Positions 8,457 through 16,470 of a stretch of 64,000 bases of DNA are shown here, in pieces. The position numbers were made by a program, and so were the translations under genes. The stretch's first letter is position 1; each line of letters starts with the position of its first letter. This DNA comes from Bacillus sp. V2I10. GTDB taxonomy: Bacteria; Bacillota; Bacilli; Bacillales; Bacillaceae. The stretch is from contig NZ_JAUSYV010000001.1 in the NCBI RefSeq assembly GCF_030817055.1, forward strand, positions 1,636,001 to 1,700,000. The letters are read 5' to 3'. The notes below the pieces were generated by a model that saw only the letters and a list, made by a program, of their open reading frames with translations, had not been told where the DNA came from and did no database searches.

Positions 8457-8579
8457 GCGGTGTCTAGCTCCATCGCCTAACTCCTCGGCCAGAACGGCTC
8501 CGCCAGTAAAGGCAAAAAGCGCCTTTTCTGTCGGATCCTTATCTGTCTGTCGGAGCTGACCAGGCGATTCCACTTTTCT
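8457..8579 (+). repeat. Dispersed palindromic repeat, copy B2
   Basis: Nearly identical to copy A over about 110 bp (only a few substitutions seen). It ends 13 bases before the icd ribosome binding site. Confidence 0.85.
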
Positions 8580-8605
8580 ATATTACATAACAGGAGGTTA
8601 TTATT

Positions 8606-9874
8606 TTGACACAAGGACAAAAAATTACAGTTGCAAATGGAGTATTAAACGTACCTAACAATCCTATCATTCCATTTATCGAAGGGGACGGAATTGGTCC
8701 TGATATCTGGGCGGCAGCTTCACGCGTTTTAGAGGCAGCAGTTGAAAAAGCATATAATGGCGAAAAGAAAATTGAGTGGAAAGAAGTTTTAGCTGGAGAA
8801 AAAGCATTTAACAAAACTGGGGAATGGCTTCCTGAAGAAACACTTGAAGTAATCCGCGAATATTTCATTGCTATTAAAGGACCTTTAACTACTCCAGTAG
8901 GCGGAGGAATCCGCTCGTTGAACGTTGCTCTTCGTCAAGAGCTTGACTTGTTCACTTGTCTTCGTCCTGTACGCTATTTTAATGGTGTTCCTTCTCCAAT
9001 TAAGCGCCCTGAAGATACAGACATGGTGATTTTCCGTGAAAATACGGAAGATATCTATGCTGGTATTGAGTATGCTAAAGGATCAGAAGAAGTAGAAAAA
9101 TTGATTGCTTTCCTTAAAAATGAGTTAGGCGTTAATAAAATCCGTTTCCCTGAAACTTCAGGAATCGGCATTAAACCTGTTTCTGAAGAGGGAACTCAGC
9201 GTCTGGTGCGTGCAGCAATCAATTATGCAATTAAAGAAGGCCGCAAATCAGTTACACTCGTTCATAAAGGAAACATCATGAAATATACTGAAGGTGCTTT
9301 CAAAAACTGGGGCTATGAACTGGCTGAAAAAGAATTCGGAGATCAAGTATTTACTTGGGCTGAATACGACCGCATCGTAGAAAAAGACGGCAAGGATGCA
9401 GCAAACAAAGCACAGCAGGATGCAGAAGCTGCAGGCAAAATCATCGTAAAAGATTCGATTGCAGATATCTTCCTTCAGCAGATCTTAACTCGTCCGCGTG
9501 AATTTGACGTAGTTGCAACAATGAACTTAAACGGAGATTACATTTCTGATGCCCTAGCTGCTCAAGTTGGCGGAATCGGTATTGCTCCTGGAGCAAATAT
9601 CAACTATGAAACTGGACATGCTATATTCGAAGCTACTCATGGCACAGCTCCTAAATATGCGGGACTTGATAAAGTAAATCCATCATCTGTTATTCTGTCA
9701 GGTGTGTTAATGCTTGAGCACTTAGGCTGGAATGAAGCAGCTAAATTAGTTGTTGACGCAATGGAAAAATCAATCTCAGATAAAGTAGTTACGTATGACT
9801 TTGCCCGTTTGATGGACGGCGCTAAAGAAGTAAAATGCTCTGAGTTCGCTGATGCTTTAATCAGCAAAATGTAA
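8606..9874 (+). CDS. icd: NADP-dependent isocitrate dehydrogenase
   Basis: Oxidatively decarboxylates isocitrate to 2-oxoglutarate and makes NADPH. The start is a TTG at 8606 with AGGAGG nine bases upstream, giving 422 residues (B. subtilis Icd 423). Motifs: GDGIGPDIW near the N terminus; the substrate loop GGGIRSLNVALRQELDLFTCLRP, with the serine that is phosphorylated in E. coli; KGNIMKYTEGAFKNWGYE; and NLNGDYISDALAAQVGGIGIAPG. It lies between citZ and mdh as in related genomes, but separated from citZ by repeats and from mdh by a strong hairpin. Confidence 0.97.
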   Translation: MTQGQKITVANGVLNVPNNPIIPFIEGDGIGPDIWAAASRVLEAAVEKAYNGEKKIEWKEVLAGEKAFNKTGEWLPEETLEVIREYFIAIKGPLTTPVGGGIRSLNVALRQELDLFTCLRPVRYFNGVPSPIKRPEDTDMVIFRENTEDIYAGIEYAKGSEEVEKLIAFLKNELGVNKIRFPETSGIGIKPVSEEGTQRLVRAAINYAIKEGRKSVTLVHKGNIMKYTEGAFKNWGYELAEKEFGDQVFTWAEYDRIVEKDGKDAANKAQQDAEAAGKIIVKDSIADIFLQQILTRPREFDVVATMNLNGDYISDALAAQVGGIGIAPGANINYETGHAIFEATHGTAPKYAGLDKVNPSSVILSGVLMLEHLGWNEAAKLVVDAMEKSISDKVVTYDFARLMDGAKEVKCSEFADALISKM

Positions 9875-9885
9875 GTAAACAAGTT

Positions 9886-9917
9886 AAGGCTATTTTTCTT
9901 TTAAGAAAAATAGCCTT
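9886..9917 (+). terminator. Strong hairpin between icd and mdh
   Basis: A perfect 15-base inverted repeat (AAGGCTATTTTTCTT and its complement) with only two bases between the arms. It is not followed by a T run, so it may be a processing or stability element rather than a full terminator. Confidence 0.5.
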
Positions 9918-9945
9918 ATAGTACATAGTAAAGGGGATGTTTTGA

Positions 9946-10884
9946 TTGGGAATGAAACGTAAAAAGGTATCCGTCATAGGTGCTGGCTTTACTGGTGCGA
10001 CTACGGCATTTTTATTAGCTCAAAAAGAACTTTCAGATGTTGTATTAGTCGATATTCCGCAACTTGAGAATCCTACTAAAGGAAAAGCATTAGATATGCT
10101 TGAAGCAAGCCCTGTTCAAGGATTTGATGCAAATATTATTGGAACAAGCGATTATGCCGATACAGCTGATTCTGATATTGTCATCATTACAGCAGGCATC
10201 GCCCGCAAACCTGGAATGAGCCGTGATGATCTAGTTCAAACAAACCAAAAAATTATGAAGAGTGTTACACAAGAAATTGTAAAATACTCTCCAAATACAA
10301 TTATTATCGTATTAACAAATCCTGTTGATGCAATGACATACACTGTGTATAAAGAATCAGGATTCCCGAAAAGCCGTGTTATCGGACAATCAGGAGTACT
10401 TGATACAGCGCGCTTCCGTACATTCGTTGCTCAAGAGCTGAATCTTTCTGTGAAGGATGTAACAGGTTTTGTACTAGGCGGACACGGAGACGATATGGTG
10501 CCGCTTGTACGCTACTCATATGCCGGCGGTATTCCGCTTGAAACACTGATCCCGAAAGACCGTTTAGAAGCAATCGTTGAGAGAACACGCAAAGGCGGCG
10601 GAGAGATTGTTAACTTATTAGGCAATGGCAGTGCGTATTACGCTCCAGCAGCTTCATTAGTTGAAATGTCAGAAGCGATCCTTAAAGATCAGCGCCGCGT
10701 AATCCCTGCGATTGTCTACTTAGAAGGCGAGTATGGCTATGAAGGAATTTACCTGGGCGTGCCAACTATCCTTGGCGGTAACGGGCTTGAGCAAATTATT
10801 GAACTTGAATTAACGAGTGACGAAAAAGAAGCTTTAACAAAGTCTGCGGACTCTGTAAAAAGCGTAATGAAAGTTCTTTCGTAA
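9946..10884 (+). CDS. mdh: Malate dehydrogenase
   Basis: Interconverts malate and oxaloacetate with NAD, closing the TCA cycle. This is the LDH-like 312-residue type found in Bacillus. The start is TTG 9946, nine bases after AAAGGGG. The alternative ATG at 9952 is 15 bases away, and B. subtilis Mdh also begins MG. Visible are VIGAGFTGATTAFL (Rossmann loop), ITAGIARKPGMSRDDLVQTN with substrate Arg residues, LTNPVDAMTY, and GLGGHGD-like LGGHGDDMVPLVRYS carrying the catalytic His. It is followed by an intrinsic terminator. Confidence 0.96.
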   Translation: MGMKRKKVSVIGAGFTGATTAFLLAQKELSDVVLVDIPQLENPTKGKALDMLEASPVQGFDANIIGTSDYADTADSDIVIITAGIARKPGMSRDDLVQTNQKIMKSVTQEIVKYSPNTIIIVLTNPVDAMTYTVYKESGFPKSRVIGQSGVLDTARFRTFVAQELNLSVKDVTGFVLGGHGDDMVPLVRYSYAGGIPLETLIPKDRLEAIVERTRKGGGEIVNLLGNGSAYYAPAASLVEMSEAILKDQRRVIPAIVYLEGEYGYEGIYLGVPTILGGNGLEQIIELELTSDEKEALTKSADSVKSVMKVLS

Positions 10885-10890
10885 AAAACT

Positions 10891-10920
10891 GAAGTTGGGG
10901 AGAGATCCCCAGCTTCTTTA
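10891..10920 (+). terminator. Intrinsic terminator of mdh
   Basis: Stem GAAG-TGGGG / CCCCA-CTTC with a six-base loop, then TTTAT. Confidence 0.7.
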
Positions 10921-10930
10921 TAAAATGAAT

Positions 10931-10944
10931 TGTAAACGTTTTCA
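10931..10944 (+). promoter_or_regulatory. Catabolite-responsive element (cre) for CcpA
   Basis: TGTAAACGTTTTCA matches the CcpA consensus TGNAARCGNWWWCA at every position, and the flanks AT/AT also fit. It lies about 20 bases before the MaoC-like gene, downstream of a weak TATAAA (10919-10924). Glucose repression of that gene is inferred. Confidence 0.75.
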
Positions 10945-10963
10945 ATTCTGGAGGTGACCGAAA

Positions 10964-11440
10964 ATGCTGCTTGGCAAAAAAAGAAAACTTGGGAGACAAA
11001 TCGAAGAGATCACAACAGGCGAAAAATTAACGCTTACAGAAAAGATTGAAGATAAAGATCTGCTCCTGTATCTTGGATTGACAAATGACGCAAACCCGCT
11101 GTACATTCAGCATGACTATGCCTCTTTAACACCTTATGAAAAACCGATTGTACCAAGTATCATGCTGACAGGAATTATTACATCTGCTGTTTCGAAATAT
11201 TTGCCGGGACCAGGAAGCCATATCCTGGAGCAGAACCTCTCGTTTCCCCTGCCAGTCTATCATTACAGCATGATTCAGTTTTTCTTTGAAGTCACAGATG
11301 TTAATAAAACAGAGAATCAAATTACCTTGCGTGTAGAAGCGCAAAATGAAAAAGAAGTGACTGTTATCGAAGGAACGATCATTGTCGTACCGCCAGTTCA
11401 GCTTTCTTCAATGGACGGCCATGCTCTTGAAAACTTTTAA
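10964..11440 (+). CDS. MaoC/hot-dog dehydratase-like protein
   Basis: A 158-residue hot-dog-fold protein resembling (R)-specific enoyl-CoA hydratases of the MaoC/PhaJ type. The hydratase motif region reads GLTNDANPLYIQHDYA, followed by a diverged PIVPSIMLTGIITSAVSKYLPGPG. In active hydratases this segment has Asp and, five residues on, His (D..NPIH), then an AHG motif. Here the Asp is kept, but His is Tyr and HG is PS. Catalysis is therefore doubtful or altered. It sits between mdh and phoP, where B. subtilis has no gene, and has a perfect cre just upstream. Its role may lie in acyl-CoA metabolism; this is inference. Confidence 0.7.
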   Translation: MLLGKKRKLGRQIEEITTGEKLTLTEKIEDKDLLLYLGLTNDANPLYIQHDYASLTPYEKPIVPSIMLTGIITSAVSKYLPGPGSHILEQNLSFPLPVYHYSMIQFFFEVTDVNKTENQITLRVEAQNEKEVTVIEGTIIVVPPVQLSSMDGHALENF

Positions 11441-11447
11441 ACCTGCC

Positions 11448-11487
11448 ATACCAGCGTCCTAATTCGGATGCTGGTATTTTATTTTTT
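11448..11487 (+). terminator. Intrinsic terminator after the MaoC-like gene
   Basis: Arms ATACCAGCGTCC and GGATGCTGGTAT, followed by TTTATTTTTT. Confidence 0.88.
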
Positions 11488-11629
11488 AATAAATATCAAT
11501 TAGGATACATGTACTTTTGTTCTTCTCCTTTATGTATCCAATAGGAATTTGTCTGCTTTTTATTGGTCATTCTAATGAATAGTAACCTGCCTATTTAAAT
11601 CAGGATCTGCACGTTCTGAAAGAAAACGT

Positions 11630-11657
11630 TTGTTCAATTGCATCTATCCTCTATAAT
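11630..11657 (+). promoter_or_regulatory. Candidate phoP promoter
   Basis: TTGTTC, a 16-bp spacer and TATAAT, 66 bases before the phoP start. Confidence 0.55.
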
Positions 11658-11722
11658 GGAGATATAAAAAGAGATAAAGCGTTTTGGATTGTTTGGGGTA
11701 AAACTATTTGGTGGAGGCTTAT

Positions 11723-12442
11723 ATGAGTAAGAAAATTCTGGTCGTAGATGATGAACAATCAATATTAACCCTGCTTCAATACAATCTTATTCAAGCAGGT
11801 TTTGAAGTCATTACAGCAATCGATGGAGAAGAAGGTCTTGAAAAGGGGTTAAATGAATCGCCTGATTTAATGGTGCTAGATCTCATGCTTCCCAAAATGG
11901 ACGGCATAGAGGTATGCAAACAGCTTAGACAAAAGAAAATCATGGTGCCGATTCTGATGCTGACGGCTAAGGATGATGAATTTGATAAAGTTTTGGGTTT
12001 AGAACTGGGCGCAGATGATTATATGACAAAGCCTTTCAGTCCAAGAGAAGTAGTTGCGAGAGTAAAGGCTATCTTAAGAAGAACTCAGACTTCATCAGAT
12101 ACAGAGATCAAAGAACTTGATACTTCTGAAAGAATGATGATTGGAGATCTGAAGATCCTCCCGGAACATTATGAGGCATATTACGGAGATGAACGTCTTG
12201 AGCTGACGCCTAAAGAATTCGAACTTCTTGTTTATTTAGCCAGACATAAGGGACGTGTGCTTACAAGGGACCAGCTGCTGAGCGCAGTATGGAACTATGA
12301 TTTCGCCGGAGATACCCGAATCGTTGATGTTCATATCAGCCACTTGCGTGAAAAAATTGAACGAAACACAAAAAAACCGCTATACATAAAAACGATAAGG
12401 GGACTGGGATACAAGCTCGAGGAGCCTAGAATGGATGAATAG
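11723..12442 (+). CDS. phoP: Phosphate response regulator PhoP
   Basis: An OmpR-type response regulator of 239 residues (B. subtilis 240). It controls the phosphate-starvation regulon together with PhoR. The receiver domain (1-120) has the acidic pair DD (9-10), phospho-acceptor D53 in VLDLMLPKMDG, and the conserved K in MTKPFSP. The C-terminal winged helix carries ELTPKEFELLVYLARHKGRVLTRDQLL and VDVHISHLREKIE. The start ATG 11723 follows GGTGGAGG. It overlaps phoR by 8 bases, so the two are coupled. A four-hexamer PhoP-box-like array lies just downstream of phoR. Confidence 0.96.
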   Translation: MSKKILVVDDEQSILTLLQYNLIQAGFEVITAIDGEEGLEKGLNESPDLMVLDLMLPKMDGIEVCKQLRQKKIMVPILMLTAKDDEFDKVLGLELGADDYMTKPFSPREVVARVKAILRRTQTSSDTEIKELDTSERMMIGDLKILPEHYEAYYGDERLELTPKEFELLVYLARHKGRVLTRDQLLSAVWNYDFAGDTRIVDVHISHLREKIERNTKKPLYIKTIRGLGYKLEEPRMDE

Positions 12443-14195
12443 GTTTCGCTCACGCCTGATATTTGCTCTTATCACACTGATTATTGCTGTTTTAATTGGC
12501 CTCGGGCTGCTTCTTGGTCAAATATTCGGCAGTTATTATATGAATTCTTTTCAGGAGCGGATAAAAGAAGAGGCAAAAATAACTGAGCTTTTTATTCAGG
12601 AAAAAGGATTTACGTCTCCTGATTTCGATTCGTTTCTTAAACATTACAGTGATACAATCAATTCCCATATTACAATTTATGATCGAAACGGAAACGTTTT
12701 AAAGGATGCAGGGCCTTTTTTGCAAGACCATGATGCCATTGCGAAAGAAATTCTGCTGAAACACCGCAATGCCAATAAAGGATTCAAACTCAATATTGAA
12801 GAAGACAATCTTTATTTTTACGGTTTGCCTTACATTGAAAAGGATGTGAAGCAAGGATACATTGTCCTGAGCTCTACAGAAAACTCCTTAAAGAAAATCA
12901 ATCAGCAGATCTGGGTTCTTCTCATTGCAAGCCTTGGTTTGGCTCTTCTCGTTATTCTTCTGCTAGCGGTAAGAATTACGTCGCGCTATACAAGACCAAT
13001 TGAATCTGCAACAAATGTGGCCATGGAGCTTGCAAAAGGCAACTATAAAGCAAGAACGTATGAAGATCATCTGGATGAAACAGGCATGCTTAGTCAATCA
13101 ATAAATATACTTGCAAGAAATCTTCAGGATATGAACCGTGCCCAGGAAATGCAGCAGGATCGTCTTCAGACTCTAATAGAAAACATGGGCAGCGGATTGA
13201 TTTTGATTGATGGCAGAGGATATATCAATCTTGTCAATCGTGCATACAAAGAATTATTCAATATTGAATCCACCGACTTTTTATATAAGCTGTACTATGA
13301 AGCATTCGAGCATAAAGAAATTGTGGATTTAGTCGAGCACATCTTTATGACTGAAATTAAAGCAAGAAAACAGCTGCATCTTCCGCTGAAAATAGAGCGC
13401 AGGCATTTTGAAGTCTATGGTGCGCCGATTATTGGCACAAACGATGAATGGAAAGGCATCGTTCTGGTATTTCATGATATTACGGAACTGAAAAAGCTTG
13501 AGCAAATGAGAAAAGACTTTGTTGCAAATGTATCTCACGAGCTGAAAACGCCAATCACATCCATAAAAGGCTTTACTGAGACCTTGCTTGATGGTGCACT
13601 TGAGGACAAACAGACTCTGGAGTATTTTCTATCAATCATTTTAAAAGAAAGCGACAGACTGCAAACGCTGATTCAGGATTTACTTGATTTATCGAAAATT
13701 GAACAGCAGGGCTTCAAGCTCAATCTTCAAAACTGCAATGCAAAGGAAATCCTTGAAGAGGTCATTATCATTCTTAAAAGCAAAGCAGATGAGAAAGAAA
13801 TTGAGTTATCACTGCATGTAAATTCCGACGAACTCTATGTGTATGGGGATGTGTACCGTCTGAAGCAAATCTTTATTAATCTCATAAGCAATGCTTTGAA
13901 CTATACCCCTAAAGGCGGCAGAGTTCAGGTGTCATTAAAAGACGGTGAAAGTTACGCAACCTTTATTGTCAGCGATACAGGCATTGGAATTGAAAAAGAA
14001 GAGATTCCGAGGATTTTTGAACGTTTTTACAGAGTAGATAAAGCGAGAAGCCGGAACTCGGGAGGAACGGGACTTGGGCTTGCTATTGTGAAGCATTTGG
14101 TTGAAGCGCATAAGGGCCAGATTTTTGTAAACAGCACGGTAGGTGAAGGAACGACATTCACAGTAAAACTCAATAAAAATAATCATTTAGATTAG
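12435..14195 (+). CDS. phoR: Phosphate sensor histidine kinase PhoR
   Basis: A 586-residue membrane kinase. Helix 1 is near residues 8-30 and helix 2 near 157-178, enclosing a roughly 125-residue extracytoplasmic domain. HAMP (about 180-232) and PAS (about 238-345) domains follow. The dimerisation domain carries phospho-accepting His368 in FVANVSHELKTPIT. The ATPase domain has the N box NLISNALNYTP, G1 DTGIGIEKEEI and G2 GGTGLGLAIVKH. It autophosphorylates and passes phosphate to PhoP. The start ATG lies inside the phoP stop region (8-base overlap). Its length and domain order equal those of B. subtilis PhoR. Confidence 0.96.
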   Translation: MNRFRSRLIFALITLIIAVLIGLGLLLGQIFGSYYMNSFQERIKEEAKITELFIQEKGFTSPDFDSFLKHYSDTINSHITIYDRNGNVLKDAGPFLQDHDAIAKEILLKHRNANKGFKLNIEEDNLYFYGLPYIEKDVKQGYIVLSSTENSLKKINQQIWVLLIASLGLALLVILLLAVRITSRYTRPIESATNVAMELAKGNYKARTYEDHLDETGMLSQSINILARNLQDMNRAQEMQQDRLQTLIENMGSGLILIDGRGYINLVNRAYKELFNIESTDFLYKLYYEAFEHKEIVDLVEHIFMTEIKARKQLHLPLKIERRHFEVYGAPIIGTNDEWKGIVLVFHDITELKKLEQMRKDFVANVSHELKTPITSIKGFTETLLDGALEDKQTLEYFLSIILKESDRLQTLIQDLLDLSKIEQQGFKLNLQNCNAKEILEEVIIILKSKADEKEIELSLHVNSDELYVYGDVYRLKQIFINLISNALNYTPKGGRVQVSLKDGESYATFIVSDTGIGIEKEEIPRIFERFYRVDKARSRNSGGTGLGLAIVKHLVEAHKGQIFVNSTVGEGTTFTVKLNKNNHLD

Positions 14196-14196
14196 G

Positions 14197-14253
14197 TTTA
14201 CATTATATTTACATCACATTTAATTTTGCTTAATAAAGTGCTGTTAATATAAT
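14197..14253 (+). promoter_or_regulatory. PhoP-box array and promoter
   Basis: Four TTNACA-like hexamers start at 14197, 14208, 14219 and 14230 (TTTACA, TTTACA, TTTAAT, TTAATA), exactly 11 bp apart. A TATAAT -10 box is at 14248-14253. With a start near 14260 the hexamers cover about -63 to -25, where B. subtilis PhoP binds at activated promoters. Confidence 0.65.
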
Positions 14254-14259
14254 AAGTGA

Positions 14260-14324
14260 AAACCCCTTCATCCAAGGAGCCAATCTTTTGGACGAGAACA
14301 TTCCCTGTTCTCGTCCCTTTTTTT
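14260..14324 (+). ncRNA. Candidate PhoP-activated small RNA
   Basis: Predicted transcript of about 65 nt from the PhoP-box promoter to the strong terminator at 14290-14324. It has an exposed C-rich stretch (ACCCCTTC) that could pair with Shine-Dalgarno sequences. No family recognised; existence is inferred from promoter and terminator alone. It could instead be a short leader attenuated ahead of hflK. Confidence 0.4.
14290..14324 (+). terminator. Strong intrinsic terminator between phoR and hflK
   Basis: Perfect 10-bp stem GGACGAGAAC / GTTCTCGTCC with a 7-base loop, then C and seven T residues. Confidence 0.9.
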
Positions 14325-14358
14325 GTTCGTATTTAGATTAAAATGCTTACAAAAAAAG

Positions 14359-14386
14359 TGAAACCTTTTCTTGGGAATTGCGTAAA
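14359..14386 (+). promoter_or_regulatory. Sigma-W type promoter of hflKC
   Basis: TGAAAC (14359-14364), a 16-bp spacer and CGTAAA (14381-14386) fit the sigma-W consensus TGAAAC-N16-CGTA. Transcription would start near 14393, about 24 bases before the hflK start. Confidence 0.7.
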
Positions 14387-14416
14387 TATTTGAGAAGGGA
14401 AAAAGGGGGCGTAGAA

Positions 14417-15397
14417 ATGATCAGCATCAAGCGCATTTATACAATAATCGGAGCTGTCTTATTAGTTATTGTTTTAGCTATTATCGCTTTTACAACCTGG
14501 TATACGGTAGATGAATCGGATCAGGCTGTTATTATTACTTTTGGTGAAGTAGAAGAAGGCATAAGTGAACCTGGACTTCATTTTAAAATGCCGTGGCCGA
14601 TTCAAACTGTAGAAAAACTGTCAAAAGAAACATTCAGTCTTCAGTTTGGCTACACAGAAAAGGATGGAGATGTGAAGTCATTTCCAAAAGACACAAAAAT
14701 GATCACGGGTGATGAAAATATTGTTTTGGCTGATATGGTTGTGCAATGGAAAATAACCAATCCTGAAAAATATTTATTTAACTCTGAGGATCCTCAGGAA
14801 ATTTTATATGATGCTACATCTGCATCATTAAGAAGTATTATCGGAAGTTCCATTATTGATGATGCACTGACATCCGGAAAAGTTGAAATCGAGGAAGATG
14901 TACAAGAGCTTTTAATCTCCCTCGTTGAAAAATATGATATCGGTATTTCAGTCCTTGCTGTGAAACTGCAGGATGTTGATCTGCCGAATGATAAGGTTCG
15001 CAAAGCCTTTACAGATGTAACAAGTGCCCGTGAAACGATGAATACAAAAATAAATGAAGCAAAGAAATATTCAAATCAGCGTACTCAAGAGGCAGAGGGA
15101 GAAAAAAATGCATTAATCTCAAAAGCTGAAGGGGATAAAACCGCAAGAATTGAGAAAGCACGCGGTGAGGTGGCTACCTTCAATGCCATTCTGGGTGAGT
15201 ATCAGAATGCAAAGGGAATCACTGAAAAACGATTAATCCTTGAAACGATTGATCAAGTACTGCCGGGAGCAAGCATTTATTTCATGAAAGATGACGGCAA
15301 CACAATGAAGTATTTCCCGATCGGAGAAATGCAAAAACAAACAGAGGCTATGCCAAAAGCAGCAGATGAAAAAGGAAGTGATAAAAATGGCCAATGA
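14417..15397 (+). CDS. hflK: FtsH protease modulator HflK (SPFH domain)
   Basis: A 326-residue single-pass membrane protein. One helix lies near residues 7-28, then an SPFH/band-7 domain (about 30-200, with DQAVIITFGEVEEGISEPGLHFKMPWPIQ), then a charged coiled-coil-prone region (about 205-265, rich in A, E and K). This is the HflK pattern. With HflC it forms large membrane assemblies that modulate FtsH proteolysis. The ATG at 14417 follows AAAAGGGGG and is chosen over in-frame upstream TTG codons. It overlaps hflC by 11 bases. B. subtilis lacks this pair between phoR and polA. A sigma-W type promoter directly upstream suggests induction by envelope stress (inference). Confidence 0.88.
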   Translation: MISIKRIYTIIGAVLLVIVLAIIAFTTWYTVDESDQAVIITFGEVEEGISEPGLHFKMPWPIQTVEKLSKETFSLQFGYTEKDGDVKSFPKDTKMITGDENIVLADMVVQWKITNPEKYLFNSEDPQEILYDATSASLRSIIGSSIIDDALTSGKVEIEEDVQELLISLVEKYDIGISVLAVKLQDVDLPNDKVRKAFTDVTSARETMNTKINEAKKYSNQRTQEAEGEKNALISKAEGDKTARIEKARGEVATFNAILGEYQNAKGITEKRLILETIDQVLPGASIYFMKDDGNTMKYFPIGEMQKQTEAMPKAADEKGSDKNGQ

Positions 15398-16322
15398 TAA
15401 TCTAGTCAAAATGAAAGGTCACAGCAGAGATTTCAGCGGATACAGGAAGTATATCCGCACGGGGATCTGGTTCATTTTAGCGCTGATCCTTGCTGTAGTG
15501 CTGCTGACAAATCTATTTGTCGTTAAAGAAAATGAGTACAAAGTAATCCGCCAGTTTGGGGAAGTTGTTAAAATCATTGAAAAACCAGGTCTGCACATAA
15601 AAATACCATTTGTACAAACGGTATCTTCGATTCCAAAATACCAAATGACTTTTGATGTAGAAGAGGCGGAAATTAACACAAAAGATAAAAAGCGCATTTT
15701 GATAGATAACTATGCTGTGTGGAAAGTAGATGACCCCAAAAAATTGATTGCCAATGCAAGAACACTTGTCAATGCTGAAACAAAGATGGCTGAATTTACG
15801 TTCTCTACTGTTCGTTCTGAACTTGGGAAATTGAACTACGATGATATCATCAACGATGAAAAATCCTCCCGGGGAAGCATTAACGATAAAGTAACAGAGA
15901 TTGTGAATTCACTTCTTGAAAAAGATGGATACGGCATCAGTGTAACGGACGTCAGGATTAAACGAACAGATCTTCCTGAAGATAATGAGGAATCGGTTTA
16001 CACCAGAATGATCTCAGAACGTCAGTCTACAGCCCAGGAGTATTTATCTATGGGAGATGCCCAAAAAAATACGATCATTGCAGAGACAGACCGGAACGTA
16101 AAAGAAATGCTTGCTAAAGCGGCTGCAGACGCAGACGTCATTCGAAGTCAAGGTGAAAAGGAAGCAGGTAAGGTATACAACAGTTCTTATTCAAAAGATC
16201 CTGAATTCTATGAACTGTACCGCACTCTGGAATCCTACAAGAAAACAATCGACAATGAAACAGTCATCATTATGCCGTTTGACTCAGAGTATGCCAAAAC
16301 ACTGATGGGTGGGACGGAATAA
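15387..16322 (+). CDS. hflC: FtsH protease modulator HflC (SPFH domain)
   Basis: A 311-residue partner of HflK. The N terminus is a short cytosolic stretch, then a membrane helix near residues 26-46 (WFILALILAVVLLTNLFVV). The SPFH domain (KENEYKVIRQFGEVVKIIEKPGLHIKIPFVQ) and a helical, alanine-rich tail follow. The start ATG 15387 follows AAAGGAAGTGA and lies 11 bases inside the end of hflK, so translation is coupled. No strong terminator follows. Confidence 0.88.
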   Translation: MANDNLVKMKGHSRDFSGYRKYIRTGIWFILALILAVVLLTNLFVVKENEYKVIRQFGEVVKIIEKPGLHIKIPFVQTVSSIPKYQMTFDVEEAEINTKDKKRILIDNYAVWKVDDPKKLIANARTLVNAETKMAEFTFSTVRSELGKLNYDDIINDEKSSRGSINDKVTEIVNSLLEKDGYGISVTDVRIKRTDLPEDNEESVYTRMISERQSTAQEYLSMGDAQKNTIIAETDRNVKEMLAKAAADADVIRSQGEKEAGKVYNSSYSKDPEFYELYRTLESYKKTIDNETVIIMPFDSEYAKTLMGGTE

Positions 16323-16470
16323 TCTTTAACACCTTTAAAGAAATAATAAGCCCTTGATTTTCTTTCTATCTGCCTGTCATGGTAGAATAGAGGAAGATAA
16401 ATCATGGGTTTTTTTATATAAAAAAACATTTTTTATAGGTGCATTTTTTTAATACAGGAGGTTCATTTGA

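Larger units (their letters stand above)
8252..8605 (+). other. citZ-icd intergenic region
   Basis: 354 bases filled by the citZ terminator pair and two tandem dispersed repeats. No convincing sigma-A promoter for icd was seen. Either icd is reached by read-through or a promoter sits within the repeat DNA. Confidence 0.6.

Noticed and set aside
14288..14341. 17-codon TTG-started frame over the terminator before hflK
   Set aside because: It runs through the terminator stem and T run and has no conserved features; a Shine-Dalgarno-like AAGGAG nearby seems accidental.
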